NCBI GenBank assembly: GCA_964036195.1
Contig: OZ038450.1
Location: forward strand, 15,254,701 to 15,318,700
Direction: 5' to 3'
Source: Sphaerolaimus hirsutus
Lineage: Eukaryota; Nematoda; Chromadorea; Monhysterida; Sphaerolaimidae
Length of the DNA stretch: 64,000 nucleotides
Shown: piece after piece, positions 12,225-25,226 of the stretch
How the letters are laid out: each line of letters starts with the position of its first letter
Numbering within the stretch: position 1 is the first letter of the stretch
Program-made: the position numbers and the translations under genes
The notes under the pieces: generated by a model
Told to the model about the DNA's origin: nothing
Seen by the model: only the letters and a program-made list of their open reading frames with translations
The model's database searches: none

Positions 12225-12670
12225 AGTTAAATACCATACTTGTAAAAAGGTATTTACGTTTACTCGATAAAAACGTATACTCGCGTACTGGCTAAATACG
12301 TTTACGTTTCCTCCCGAAAAAAAATGCCGGTACTCGCGTACTTTTTAAAAGTACGCGAGTACCGAAAACTTATTTTAAGGGACAGAAAATATCGTTTTGC
12401 CAGACAGAAAGTGACAAACATACGACATTTTCTTAAGAAAAACTTATCAGGAGTGAAAAACGCACATCTTTGATGTATTTCAGGGTAAAAATTTAAAAAA
12501 ACACCAATTTTGACGTTATTTTTGTGAGAAAATTAGCAACTTTTACGTTTTCTGTGAGAAAAATACCAATTTTTTCGTTTTCCTTGGAAAAATATATTCA
12601 TTTTTACGTTTTTCTGGAAAAAAGTATTTTACCTGCCTTTTACGCAGTGTAAAAGTATAAGTGTAACGGA
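12225..12670. mobile_element. Degenerate MITE of the ACAGTTAAAA/TACTCG family
   Basis: It begins ACACAGTTAAATACC and ends near GTAAAAGTATAAGTGTAAC. Internal words such as TACTCGCGTACTTTTAAAAGTACGCGAGTA are self-complementary. The family resembles the better-defined copies at 24260-24719 and 30939-31354. Boundaries are approximate. Confidence 0.45.
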
Positions 12671-13349
12671 CAGTTCATAGAAGACCATACATATTTAGAG
12701 TTCATTCAACATTTTTGCATTAGAGAGCTGCCTCTGAGAAAAACATGCATTTATGAAAAAACAAGTTTTCAATAAAAACGCAGAAGAAAAGAGTTACTTA
12801 AACTTTTTGCAAAAACCCTTATAAAAACAGGTATTCATTTTTGAAAAACCTCAAAACACAAAGTGTTTTTAGAAAAACTTACCTGTCATTGGTGACTGGT
12901 GAGAATAGAACTGAGGCAAAAATTATGTCAATTTTCTTTGACTACCAACTTGTTGCTTACAACATTTCTAATATAATAACTTGTGATATGTTGTCCTGAC
13001 TGACAATGTACAAAATTGTAATCTGCATCGAAGATATTTAGTTATCACTGTGGGTTTCAATGTCAAATGCTCTGCTTCCATGTCACTGTCTGAACGTAGT
13101 AATTGGATTCAAATGTCCAATATAGCTTCTTGCTGTTTAGGAGGTTGGTTTCCGTTTTCCACATTATTATAAATAGCACCCTTGCACAATCTTAGAAGAT
13201 AGAAGTCGACACTTGAGAAACAGTTTAACAGTTTTTCCCCATCGTTTCTGAGGCACAGGTGACGTCAGATTTATCTTTATAAGATAAAGATAAAACAAGG
13301 AAGCTAAAGAATGCTGGTTTGTAATGAAGATTCAACAGAAATTCAGTCA
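12671..13349. other. AT-rich gene-free stretch
   Basis: At 12720-12890 there is a fragment related to the CAACGATGG family (AAAACACAAAGTGTTTTTAGA, AACTTACC). Nothing else can be identified. Confidence 0.35.
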
Positions 13350-13724
13350 TACCGCATTACCTCGAAATACCCGCAGGGGGTTTATTATTTTGCCAGCAAA
13401 ATTTGAGGGGGGGTAATTCGAGAGGGGTCTATTATTTCGCCAGAAATTTTTGGAAATTCCCCATACTGAGACGTATAATAATCAAACAATTACATAGATG
13501 TACAGGTGTTTATAGTCATATATGACTGTATATACACATAAACCCTTCACTAACGTCACTCGATCATCGGTTTTAACGTGTGTTCCGCATTGTACAGATC
13601 ACAAACTGGTATTTTATATTTGTCATGTACGTTCTCTTTACATTCAATTTTTTTTTTTTTTGGGGGGGGGGGTATTATTTCCTCGGCCAAATTTTAGGGG
13701 AGGTTAATTCCAGGTAATACGGTA
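13350..13724. mobile_element. ACCGTATT-family MITE, CTCGAAATACCC type
   Basis: It begins TACCGCATTACCTCGAAATACCC and ends CAGGTAATACGGTA. The subterminal motif ATTCGAGAGGGG / TATTATTTCGCCAG is repeated inside the element. No coding frame is present. Confidence 0.6.
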
Positions 13725-14695
13725 TTTTTGTCTGACTTATCTTCGAAGATCAAAAGAAATATCAGAACATGAATCGAAAATTCAAAAATTTCTTAGTGTC
13801 AAAATAAAAATTTCGGATGTTCAGCCTGCTAAAACTCGTACAAAATACTTCAATCCATTTTCCCATATACTTTCCCATAGAATGGAGTCCATATTAGGTA
13901 TGTAGGGGCCTAGTAAAGTCACGAAATTTGACACTCGTGCTTTTGACTGACTGTCATATTTCAATATCTCTTTCCAATCAAAAGTAATGGCACTTCAAAG
14001 TTCCATACTTGCACATATTGACATATATCATATTTAAACATTGACAGTTGGGCCAAGTTATCTCCCTCCAATAGAGCAAAGCCAAATTTCAAATTTAGGT
14101 AGTCTAGTATGCCTTACCCCCATTTCTGAGTGACTGGCAATGGATGTGATGTCTTGCGCTACTTTTTTTCACTTTACTCATATCTGAAAATCACTTGAAA
14201 AAGTGTCAAGTGAAAAAACGGGCAAATGTGCGTATAAGGCCTGCCCCGAACACGCCGTCCTATAATTGAAGCGAACACGCAAGTCTTGCAGGATTTTCTG
14301 TGTTTATAATTAATTTAGCTATGTTTATCGAAGTCAGCGCAATCGATGTTCGCATCAAGGTGCCAGTAAACTTATTTGCTTTTTTAAAGTCAGATAGTCA
14401 TTTCCATGTCTGCAGCTTTGAATCAGTTTGTTTCTGGCATGGTTAGCTTGGTGCATTGCAACTTTTAGCCACAAAGCAAGCGAGGGAAACCCATTATTCA
14501 ACCACCGCGACTCGCAACCTTTCGACTCGTAAGCTGAAATGCGTCATGAATTAAGCAAAGGTACCTAGTCTCTTAAGCCACAGTCAATGAGTTGACTCGT
14601 CACCAATAGTGTGAGATTATTTAACCTTATTGTGTCATCATTTAAGCCATATGTACATGGTTAATATCTATGTATTGATTTACATGCCTCTATTT
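13725..14695. other. AT-rich gene-free stretch
   Basis: I see no exon, RNA or terminal repeat that I can support in this interval. Confidence 0.35.
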
Positions 14696-15476
14696 GGGGA
14701 CTTCCGTTCCAAAAGTTCACAAGTGCCAAATCCAGAAAAATCGAGTTAGCTGTGGATTCGACATCCACGTATAATTCTGCCCATTTTGGTAAAAAATCAG
14801 TGTTAGAGTCCATTTCGTTCCCGAGATACAGTGGTACCGTTTTTCAGAAAAATCACAATTTTCATATCGAAAGTGCACATATCCATCTCAGATCCCCTAT
14901 GAAAAACAGGACTTTCATTTTGTGAGTGCACATATCCATGTTGGACCACCGGAGTTTCATTTCATAAGTGCACATATCCAAAAAATAGTTTCATTTCCAA
15001 AAGTGCACGCGTGCTCCGGATCGCTCGCAAAGAGCCAGCCGGATTTCCCATACAAAATGATTTCCAAATGTGCATACGTGAATTTCCAAATTTATTTTGC
15101 TCTATAAATCGAGTACGGGTATAAATATAGATCTGAAAATTTAGGTTTGTGTACTTCTCGAAAAGGGCTTCTCAGTGGTGTAATTGGTTTTGCCCTGCGA
15201 TGCACCGTTAGGATATTATTTACATTTCAAGTTCAAATTTTCAAATTTACTCCTTATTTTGGGTGGTTTACAAAATATGACATAACTCCCAAAATATTTA
15301 CCAGCCAACAAAATTTAGGGACACAAAAATTGTAGACAAATGTCCGAGATATCTGAAAAGTGCAGGGCAACCTTTGTCGCTCAAACATGGCGCTGCCGGG
15401 CCAGCGCCAAACTTTAAAATGCAATTTTGAAAAATCAAAAAATCTGGATATGTTAACTTTTGGAATGAAAGTCCCC
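14696..15476. repeat. Inverted-repeat element with GGGGACTTCCGTTCC ends
   Basis: The left end GGGGACTTCCGTTCCAAAAG pairs with CTTTTGGAATGAAAGTCCCC at the right, with a second block (CCAGAAAAATC / AAATCTGG) just inside. The interior contains repeated words of the type AAGTGCACATATCCA (14870-15000). No transposase is visible. Confidence 0.6.
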
Positions 15477-15776
15477 ATTTACATACATTTTATTATTACA
15501 TACTCATTATTTACCTGCCATGTCAGTGAATAAATGAAGCACCTGCTGCCTGCTGCAAGCGGAAACAAGGTAAATAGGTATGTATTTACACAGTGACCCA
15601 TACATATTTACATGGATACTTGTAATGTAGGATTAAACAATGGCACTTTAAATATCTAGGTATTTTAACTGAATTATACATACATTTGTCATGTTTTTGG
15701 TAATTTTAATTTATAAATATGTATTCATATAAATTATATCTCAATGTCAAATAGTGAAAGTCAGGACCAACAATGT

Positions 15777-16396
15777 GTCGGCGGACATTTCACCCTACAA
15801 AATCGGAGAGTTAGAATTCGCTCGTGAATAGAGCGAACAATGAAACTTGTGTCCCACGCGGATGCTAGAAATTAAAAAAGAAAATAATATTGAAAGAAAA
15901 ATGGACGTTTTGCTGCGTCCGTGCATGCCGCGCCCTAGTTATCTACATTTTCAATGTTGCTCGTAAAGAATTTGACCGTTCAAACTACCGTTTTACCGTT
16001 CAAACTACCGTTTTTGTTTTTATTTTATTTTTCATTCGTTGGCTCCGTTCCAACAGAAGAGAACTTGGCAGCCGGCCAAAATTTCGACATCCGCTATTAA
16101 TATGAATAAAATAGGCTCACAATAGCTATATAACCATGTATATAAACAAAAATAGCGATTATGAAGGTGGAAATTGGCAAAGCGAAGCAAATTTTAACGA
16201 TTTTCAGCTAACTTTCAGTTTTCACTCTCATTGGTATAATACGCAACTGGTAACTGGGATAAAGGCCAAGTTTTCATACGTGACCCGATCTATTCCAATC
16301 GTTAAAATATTGTGTCACAATACTCAATGCTGTCATGCACTCTCCACTGGAGAGATTGACGCAAATGTTTGTAGGGCGATACGTCTGCCAACTTTA
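15777..16396. mobile_element. MITE with GTCGGCGGAC ends, copy A
   Basis: GTCGGCGGACATTTCACCCT at the left pairs loosely with GTAGGGCGATACGTCTGCCAAC at the right. A second copy at 25511-26150 is about 90% identical by eye over the whole length in the same orientation. This shows that the element is a dispersed repeat rather than a unique sequence. Confidence 0.7.
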
Positions 16397-17367
16397 CCTT
16401 AATATTATTAATTTTAATACCTACCCATCCACTTTCATATGCAAAATACCTAGTGATGGAAATGCACAAGCGCATTACCCCAAAATGGTAATGATCTTAC
16501 CGCCACAAGTACTATACATTTGTACATAGGTATGTGAACATGTCAATTCGTGTAAATGTAAACACTTTCAAAGATCAATCTGGCATTAATATAAATACCT
16601 AGTTACACTTTGGCTTACCTAGCGAGGTACTTTGGCTTAACAGTCAATGGGTTTAATATCGGGTAGCTTAAATCTCGCTTTACTCTCAAAGCAAGCGCCT
16701 TCTATTTAACTGCCTGCCGCCTACATCTTGATCCGAGTGCCGATGCGCATGGGCGCATAATCTACTTAGGTGAATGATTGATCACACTTATGTCTAGGAA
16801 GCTCAATACAAAAACTAGAAAATTCTATCATACAGAAATACAAATAAATAGAAATCCAAATCTATGAATAAAACGAGAAGTGGCGCTTTTTCATTACATT
16901 TTTTCATCATCACATTGTAGGCATGTGCCGCTCGAGCGTGAATAGTTATCTATCTTTGCTAACCATGATAGACGTCACGTATCACTTATGAAAGAATGAA
17001 GCGCAGGCGTGAAGTTGGCTTGATAATTTAGGTACACCTATAAATTAGTTCAAACAGTTTTCATGGACACGGTCAGTTAATCCAGAAAAATTCTGCGGCG
17101 CCGTCATTTCAACCCCCCCCCCTGTAATTGTGATTGCGAGTTGATGTTCACCCTGCAGTCGGAATAGTGAAACGTTGCGTCATGGCATCGCCGACAAACG
17201 CACCACTTTTTGATGCGCCTTACATTCGGCGCCTTTTTTCCTGGCGTGGTGTGTCGCACTTTTAAAATTCAATCATCGACCCTTAGCGTAACATATCGTG
17301 CCAGTTTTATCTGCCAATATATATCAATTTGTATATATTTATATTTTTTCCAAATTTGGGAGTGTTA
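16397..17367. other. AT-rich gene-free stretch
   Basis: Nothing supported apart from a short poly-C run near 17115. Confidence 0.35.
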
Positions 17368-17555
17368 TACCGTATTACCTCTAATATAAGGTATACCTTA
17401 TATTGTTTTCGTCAGATTTTTCGAGCCAAAAGTTATGCCTTATATTAGAGGGTACCTTCAATTATTTTCACCAGATTTAAAAGAAATTTTACCAACAGTT
17501 AACAACGATACAATTGATTTTTTCAAATTGGAATGTATGAAATAGGTGGTACAGT

Positions 17556-18734
17556 CAACGATGGAAAAAACACAGAAATTGAACACAGAAACTCATTGAG
17601 TTTCTGTGTTTTTGTTTTACACAGAAACACGGAAACTCGTAAATTTTGAAAAACTCAAAACTCAAATGAGTTTTTTTTTGGAGAACACAGAAACACAGAA
17701 ACACGGAAACACAGAAAAGTTTTTTGAGTTTTTGTGTTTTTTTTCAGCGAAGTGGTTGAATGCACATTAATTCAGTTAAACTAAACAAGATAAGATAAGC
17801 ATCTATAGTATGTAAATATTTATGTACATAATGTATTCATATTTTATAATGGTACAAAAAAGAAATTCAAGATGGCATGCACATCTCATGGTGGATTTGA
17901 CAATTTAAGTTTCAACATTTAAGTATACCTTATTACCTTGAATTAACTCCCCTCAAAATGGACTGGTGAAATAATAAGCCCCGCCCCCCTCGAAATAGCC
18001 CCCTCCGGGATGATGTACATCATTTATCCAATGTACATGATGTTTTTATTACTGCTAATTTGCATCGCAGCCACACATAGTCTGTACTAGGTTGTGTAGC
18101 TATCTACATGTTTATTTCAAATATATCCTGTTTGTACGCATTTATAACCTGTTTTGGGTACATAAATGCCTACTATTTTCTATGATCCTTACAAAACTTT
18201 CTGACAAAATAATAATGCCCATGGGGGTATTTCGAGGTAATATGGTAGTTGTAGTTCAAATCAATTCCGTAGTCTTCCATACAGTGCACATCCATTGAAG
18301 AATTTTGGAGTACTGCGTAAATTGTCGTTTCTGGGCATTTTGTTGCTGGTGTTGTGATGTTGATGTCCTCATTGAGGACATTTTTTGGGACTTTTTGACA
18401 CTTGAATGAATAAACAAATGTTATGTGGGGTTAAAACATGTGCAAAACCAATATTTTATAAGAAAACCACTGTTTCCTGATCGAAATGCTGTAAATCTAA
18501 ATTTTTGGGGGGAAAACTTGAATTTTTTGGAAAAAAAACACGAGTTTTTTGGAGAAAAAAAACTCGAGTTTTTTTAGAAAAAAACTAAAAAACTCGAGTT
18601 TTTACAAAAAACACAGAAATAAAAACAGAGTTACTCAAGTTTTTTTCAAGAAAAAAACTCAAAACACAGGTATTCATTTTTGAAAAACTCAAAACACAGA
18701 AAGTGTTTTTTTTTGGAGAACTTACCCATCGTTG
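17556..18734. mobile_element. hAT-like MITE, CAACGATGG ends, nested
   Basis: The ends are CAACGATGG and CCATCGTTG, flanked by the exact 8-bp duplication GGTACAGT (17548-17555 and 18735-18742). The interior is dominated by AACACAGAAACTC-like words on both strands. Related right ends are visible near 28050 and 12880. Confidence 0.75.
17926..18247. mobile_element. ACCGTATT-family MITE nested at third level
   Basis: It begins TACCTTATTACCTTGAATTAA and ends TATTTCGAGGTAATATGGTA. The element lies inside the CAACGATGG element, which is itself inside the ACCGTATT element at 17368-19006. This gives a relative insertion order. Confidence 0.55.
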
Positions 18735-19307
18735 GGTACAGTATCACTACAAAATGGCAGAACTCGACGAAGAGTTATCGCAGTGCCCTTTGGCACCATT
18801 TTCATCATTTTCCGCCATGTTTGGCGACCGTTTTTATGATTTTGCGCGTTTTGGCACGCAGCCAGCTGTGCCTTATATTAGAGGTATGCCTTATATTAGA
18901 AGGTACCTTATATTTATTTCATCGCGTTCAAAATAGGCAAAAGTTATACCTTATATTAGAGGGTACCTTAGATTTGAGGGATGCCTTATATTAGAGGTAA
19001 TACGGTCTTTATATATATTTTACAAAAAATAGGTGATTTTTTGAATGCTAATTTGCAATGCGACGCGGCGAGAGACATGCGCTCAAGTTTGTTGTTTGAG
19101 TCCCGCTTTGAATCCGTTGGATTGCGTGTTGGACACTGGCACCAGAACATGCTGCGATGGTGGCCTTCATTCATTGATCCCAAGGTTGTAGCTTCACTCA
19201 CTTCCTGACTTGCGTGCCGCTCCGAGAACAAAAAAGCTTGCTTTCAGTTTTGGTAACGTTTTGTATATTTTGATTGAGTTTTTTTGGTTTCTCGGTTTTA
19301 CGCCACA

Positions 19308-19662
19308 TACCGTATTTCTTCTATTAGAAGAGCGCCGTTCTATTTTTTTCGTCAACTTTTTTACCTGCCGTTCTATTGGAGGTGCCGTTCTATTGGAGGC
19401 TGCCGTTCTATTTTTTTCACCAAATTTTTACACACATTTTTAATTTGAACATATTATTTATTAGCTTTATTTACCAACAAAACGTGGGCAATATTTTAAC
19501 ATGAGAGCATCAATTTGAGATTTAACATCTTTTTGAATGCTTTGAACATTCTGGTCATCCATTCTCTATGTTTGGCACTATTCCAATGCAATTCCTACCT
19601 GCCGTTCTATTGGAGGTGCCGTTCTATTGGAGGTATGCCGTTCTATTAGAAGAAATACGGTA
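19308..19662. mobile_element. ACCGTATT-family MITE, CCGTTCTATTGG type
   Basis: It begins TACCGTATTTCTTCTATTAG and ends CTATTAGAAGAAATACGGTA. The word GCCGTTCTATTGGAGGT occurs at least twice at each side. A homologous element is at 22738-23174, and a fragment lies near 6169. Confidence 0.75.
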
Positions 19663-20167
19663 GTTCTTTTACTATTTATTTACACTGTGCGAGCAATAAT
19701 TTATGCAGAATTATGCATGTTTTGTCAAAATATTTCGCACAATCTACCGCCAAATATTTCATCCAAAAGGTAATACAAAATTCTCGGTATATCAGGCAGT
19801 GAGCGATCGCAATCAGACATGCGCTGCATCAAGTTTAGGATCCACTTGTGGCAGACGGTGCCAGCCCGTGCACTTTTCAATTTTAGCCGACATTCAAACG
19901 TGATGAAAATATTCTAGACGTTTTGCACTGCAGTGTGCACCGCACCGCAGCCGCGGATTTGTTATACGCAATCAGTAATTCCATAATATGCAGTCAAACC
20001 GTTCTTTGGCTGCTCATCCGTTTGCGGTGCGCCCAGCTTTGCGTCACAATTGAACGGCCCATTAGCGTGTTATATAAATTTTATAGTTGTGTTTATGCGC
20101 CGGCCGCTGGACTAGGCACTGTTGCGGTTGTCCACCGTGAGCTATCTAGACCGTGTTGCGCCGCGAC

Positions 20168-20244
20168 TAGTGATGTGAAAAGCGCCAAAAGCGCCATGGC
20201 GCTTTTTGCTTTGGCGCTAGCGCCACGACGCTTTTACATCACTA
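20168..20244. mobile_element. 77-bp hAT-like micro-MITE, TAGTGATG ends
   Basis: TAGTGATGTGAAAAGCGCC and the inverse ACATCACTA enclose GCGCCATGGCGC palindromes. GCCGCGAC is exactly duplicated (20160-20167 and 20245-20252). The flanking sequence is GC-rich and could be degraded coding sequence. Confidence 0.85.
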
Positions 20245-20269
20245 GCCGCGACGCTTCAGTTAACTGCAT

Positions 20270-20434
20270 CCTGGAGGCAATCCCAGACTCTGTAAAAGAG
20301 CCTGTAAAGTGTCAAATTCTTTGTAAAATGTCAAAAGTCATGTTAAGTACCCTGTAAAAGGTCCTGTGTTACCCAATTGTTAAAACTCGCAAAAAATCTA
20401 TACAGGGTCTTTTACAGGATTTAGGACTGGCGCC
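20270..20434 (-). mobile_element. Palindromic element related to the intron-like CAGTCC family, reverse orientation
   Basis: On the minus strand it begins GGCGCCAGTCCTAAATCCTG and ends CTGGGATTGCCTCCAGG. This matches the ends of the elements at 3489, 4882 and 32975. It is about 165 bp with complementary arms. The flanks are GC-rich, and the minus strand reads through both sides for a short distance when the element is removed, but I cannot identify a gene there. Confidence 0.6.
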
Positions 20435-22737
20435 AGTTGGGGGAGCGGTACGCCCAGTTTGCTGAATACGACTGCCCAGTTTACTGAATAATTTGCTGAA
20501 TACGACTGCGTTTACTTGACCCGTTTGATAATTGATGTTGTTTCCACCTTTACATTTTCCTTGGGATTATTCATGCTCATGCTTAGTCGCGAAATTTTTA
20601 CAGTCACTTTACAGATTTTTCCTCAAGAATATTGGGAAATGTTGTACCGATCTGTTTTTCACAAGAAATATTGGGAAATTGGGGAAAAGATGAAAACGTT
20701 TACTTGGACGTTACTTTCCAATCGGCACTTTCTGTTTCGGTACGAACGAGCCCGCAGTAGTCACGCATTTCGCTCTGAATTCAAATCAGCACTGATTTAA
20801 GTTTGCTTTGCCCACTTCGCTCTTCCTAGATTATGCGCTGACCGTGTTGAAGCATAAGTTGGGGAAATGCGCTTTAAAATTTTGTGCCGACGAACGCCTG
20901 TGACTGAAGGCGTAAATACTGTGCCTTACATCGATCTCCATTTTTACATGTGACAGCTATCTCTCTCACCGGTGTATGTATATTTTTATTTTTATAATGA
21001 ATACAAAAAGAAAACCTACTGAAGTTCTTCTGCTCAACTTTTCAGACGTTTTTTTGAGCGGGATTATCAAAGCCGGCGCAATTCTACTCTTATTTCGTCT
21101 TTGACTCTTTCATGCTTCATTTTCACGAAGGATCACCTTTTCATTGAAAGATAACCGTTGCATGAGAAAAATGCGCCGGGCGAACGGCGGAGTGTGCCGG
21201 CCTTCATTTAGTCGCCGTCGCCGGAGCTAAACAAACAAATCGGCGGTTGCGCAGCGTCGCGCGTCGCATTTAGTTAGCGGCGCATTGTGTCGCCGTGCCT
21301 GCCTGCAGCGGCCGTCCGGGCTCGCCAGCCAACACGATGGCAAACTCTTTTGATATTTTTGGAAATAATTTTTCGAATTTTTTTCAGATATAGTTTTCGA
21401 AAAAAAATTCAATTAGATTATTGCATTTGCGAATTTTGCCGGACAATTTTGATCAAAGCTTTATGTTTTGCAGCCACCTATGTTTTGCAGCCATCTATGT
21501 TTGAACTGTTGCCGCATGAAAGTTAGCATAGATAGCTTAATTTATTGGATACATTCATGTTAAATAGTAGTTTTGAAGTTTTTTTTGCATTTTATTCATA
21601 TATTTGCATGCATGTGCAGGCACTTCAACCAAAACACTTCTGGAATTTTCAAAGATCGTGTCTTCTCCAGTGGTGAAATAAAAATTCGGAGAGCCGAAAA
21701 AAATAGAAAATTCGATAACGTTTTCGAATTTTCAATTTTTTGTTTACCATCAACACCCATGCAATCTACATAAAGCATTTATATGTGTAGGTAGGTCGCA
21801 AAGCTGCTAAACATAAGTGCACTCTGCCACGCCTCGCATGAGTACCTTGTGCCATTTGTTTAGGCACTTTACGGTAGATGCTAGAATAGAATGCCACTTA
21901 AGTTACTGTCACAGCCCAAATTGTTCCGGGTGGATCAGATAGTTTGATCAGAGATGGAAGATTTGTGCAGCTTAGTTCGTTTTTCCACAATATCATTCAC
22001 AAATACAACAACATTGAGCTATTTGAATGTCAAGAACCGTACATCCTCAATTAGTTCCCCTCTTGAACAGTTCCACTTGAATATTTCCTCCTATCAGGTG
22101 AATGAGTCGAAAAATTCGTCCTAGAATATTCTCGCCAACTCTGGTGGGTGGGAAAACACATCATAAAACACCGCCGGGTAGATTTGATTCTCTGCACTCG
22201 CACTTGTCCCATGTTGGAAATGTACCAATGATAATAGAAGCAATTTGATTTTTGTAGAAACATTTTAAAAAATTTATCGTTATGAGTACGTCAACTTTTT
22301 TAAATCACATGAATTACATATCATCGGCACGCTTCCAGCGTGAACCACGCGTGCAAGGTGTATGAAGTCGAATAATACAAGTATATTAAAAGAGTTTCTG
22401 ATGAACATGTATTTTAGTTTTCTTGTGATAATTTTGTTGTATTGAAATGTCACATTGCCGGCAAATTGACAGAATATCCGGTCCATTGACATTATTAACT
22501 ACCTAGTTCCCAATCTAAAATGTCTGATGAGAAAATACACCACGGGAAGTAATGGGGGATATATGGTAGGTAAATAAAAATTGATGTATCTATCTAAGGT
22601 AGGTATATGGTAGATTCGCGTTAGCAGTCACTTTTCAAAGCATTTTATATGCAAGACCCAGCATGTTTTTTAGAGAAACACTCTAGTATTTTGAATTGAT
22701 CACCTCATTGAGTAACCCCCTTGCACATTTGTTTAGT
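20435..22737. other. Mostly gene-free; one CpG-rich patch at about 21170-21345
   Basis: Around 21170-21345 the base composition changes sharply to GC- and CpG-rich sequence. This could be a promoter-like patch or an exon of an unknown gene, but no open frame there has a recognisable domain. The rest is AT-rich, and I see no supported feature. Confidence 0.35.
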
Positions 22738-23174
22738 TACCGTATTTCTTCTAAGAGAACGGCATACCTCCAACAGAACGGCACCTCCAATAGAACGGCA
22801 GGTTTTGGCATTTTTTTCGCAGCCGCGAAAACAATAGAACGGCATCCTCCAATAGAACGGCACGTAGAAATTAGGTTGGAAAAGTGCCAAACCACGAAAA
22901 TATTTAAAAAAATGTTGGTGAGAACATCCAAAGCGTTCAGAACAATGATTCAGGGTTGTTTTCGCAAGTGGTTTTGTTTGTGTTGATGCTCTGATATTAG
23001 AATGTTGCTCGTGTTTTATTTAAAACACTAAACCTCAAATGAAAAATGGACGAAAAAGGTTGGTGAAAAAAAAGAACGGCACCCTCCAATAGAACGGCAC
23101 CTCCAATAGAACGGCAGGTTTAAAAGTTGACGAAAAAAATAGAACGGCGCTCTTCTATTAGAAGAAATACGGTA
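22738..23174. mobile_element. ACCGTATT-family MITE, GAACGGCA type
   Basis: It begins TACCGTATTTCTTCTAAGAG and ends CTATTAGAAGAAATACGGTA. Words such as CCTCCAATAGAACGGCA are repeated at both ends. It belongs to the same subfamily as 19308-19662. Confidence 0.75.
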
Positions 23175-24259
23175 TATGATGACGAATAAGTGCCCCGGAT
23201 AGTTGTCAGAAAGAAACACAACCAATGCCATCATTGAAACACCAGTGTAAATAGGAACCCAATTGGCATGCTGCCAGCAGTCTGGGGCAGCAAACTGTAA
23301 AGAAGAAACTAAGGCGGTACCTCGAGAAAAAACACTTAGCGCGATGCCAAATTTGATGGTTAAATAATTAGACAAGTCGTCAAATCAAAAATTGGTAAAA
23401 TACTGGGAATAATGAATTTGGACAGCAATGCTAAGCAATTGTTCCTTTTGCGCCAATGCAGCTGTCTCAGACAGAACTTTTTTGGCCAATCTAAACAACA
23501 CAGGAGACTTTCCCCGATTTGTTTTCTAGTAGCTCACCAGGGAATTGCACTGTGATTGGCAGGTGCTTTTCATATTCTGACACTCAGACACCTATTTTAC
23601 TGTAATGCAGATTCTGCATTCACATGAGATCAAGTTCACCCATGAATTTTAGGACAAATAGGTGATGAATGTGTCCAATAATCGTCAAATTTTGTGACCA
23701 CAATGATATTATACTGTTCAGTTGTTAGCTGGATGGCAATAACTTTTGCTTATTTTTTAAAATTAAGTAATTGACCAAACAAAGAAAAACAAAAAACGAA
23801 GGTTATGCACTCGCAAACGTGTTAAAATGGTTGTATAGGTATATGTTTCAGTTGACTGCTGATTGTCAGTAAACTAGTATGAGCAGTGCAAATTAATTGC
23901 ACATTGCATACGTATTTTTAATCTCAAATAAAACACACTCTGAAATTTCATGTAGTTAACTTGAAGCCACTCATTACCACTGCCGCTCTTTTCACCATTT
24001 TTGCTATTATCGCGATGCATTCTGTTCCTGCTTAATTAAAGAAACGCCCTCTGGCAGTAAAAAAAGCTATGAAAACTGTAATAGTCACAAGATCGCTAAA
24101 TCGCCCTCATCAGCAAATATCACAGTTCACAGCCGTACCCGCGAAATGAGATGTAGACGTGGTTGCAAAAACACTGTTGTTGTTGTTGTTGTTTAAATGA
24201 AAGAAGGGGTCAAACAAAAAAATTTGATCAAAATGCAAAATTCTTAGCAGTGATTCACT
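23175..24259. other. AT-rich gene-free stretch
   Basis: The only notable feature is a short TTG microsatellite near 24176-24194. No exon or terminal repeat is supported. Confidence 0.35.
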
Positions 24260-24719
24260 GCACAGTTGTTAAAATGTACGTACATTTACTCAAAAAATAC
24301 GCGTATGTGAGTACGCGGTAAATACATTTACATATACTTAAAAAAGTAATGTACTCACTTTTACGCGTACATTTTAAAAGTACACGCGTACAGATAGAAT
24401 GTATTTTTGTTGCTAAAAGCACTATTTTCTGTTGCTAAAATAATTTTTTTAAAGAAATCATATCATTTTCCTTATTAAAAAAAATCACTAAAAAACGACA
24501 TACACAAAGTCTTCCAGTGTAAAACTCACTCTCATATGTAAAAAGTAGTAGCTTTCACGTTTTCCAGGGCAAGTACTCCTTTTACATTTTCCGGAAAAAA
24601 GTATTTTACTCACATTTGCGCACGAAAAAAAGTATTTTATGTTTTCTATAATTTGTGGTGAGTAAAAAATACTTACATTTACAAATACCTTTAAAAAGTT
24701 CAGTAATTCTAACAGCCAT
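24260..24719. mobile_element. hAT-like MITE, CAGTTGTTAAAA ends
   Basis: GATTCACT is duplicated at 24252-24259 and 24720-24727. The ends (GCACAGTTGTTAAAATG and TTCTAACAGCCAT) are imperfect inverses. Internal GTACGCG/CGCGTAC words are self-complementary. It is related to 30939-31354. Confidence 0.65.
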
Positions 24720-25226
24720 GATTCACTGGCACATAAATCACAAATTTATGTTTCACCGGAGTCGTTAAAATACTGCTAAGCATAAATATTTTTTCTTGAT
24801 GTCAAGTATTGAAGTTTTGAAGTAGGTATTATGAAAAATAACAGTATTTTAACAACTCTGCTTTTATGTAATCAATTTTGTGGTAAAATTTTACATGGAA
24901 CTGTAATCGCAGCTTAATAGCCGGGGCCTCCCTTTCAACAACAGGCACTTGGGTGTTACCTAGATGTAATTCAATGTGAAATAATTTGTACCTGACTCAG
25001 TCCCACCTAAATTGCACACGTGGACGGAATGCGCATAGAAAAACGACCACCTAGCAATCAAAAACATGTTCATTAACCCAGTTGAAAGAAGCTGTAAGCC
25101 TATTTATTAGCCTGACTTTATTTCTGAGTGCGGAGTAGTGCCATTTTCAAAGTTGACATTTCATTCTGTGCTCTTTGGTGCTATTTCAGGTTGTTCGGTC
25201 CCAATGCAAAGTAAATAAGATGTCAC

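Larger units (their letters stand above)
17368..19006. mobile_element. ACCGTATT-family element, CTTATATTAGAGG type, with two nested insertions
   Basis: It begins TACCGTATTACCTCTAATAT and ends ATATTAGAGGTAATACGGT. The word CCTTATATTAGAGG is repeated several times at each end. Nested inside are the CAACGATGG element (17556-18734) and, within that, another ACCGTATT-like element (17926-18247). Confidence 0.7.

Noticed and set aside
17368..18734. CRISPR-like array, because of many short repeats
   Set aside because: The repeats are on both strands, irregularly spaced and inside inverted-repeat transposons in an animal genome.
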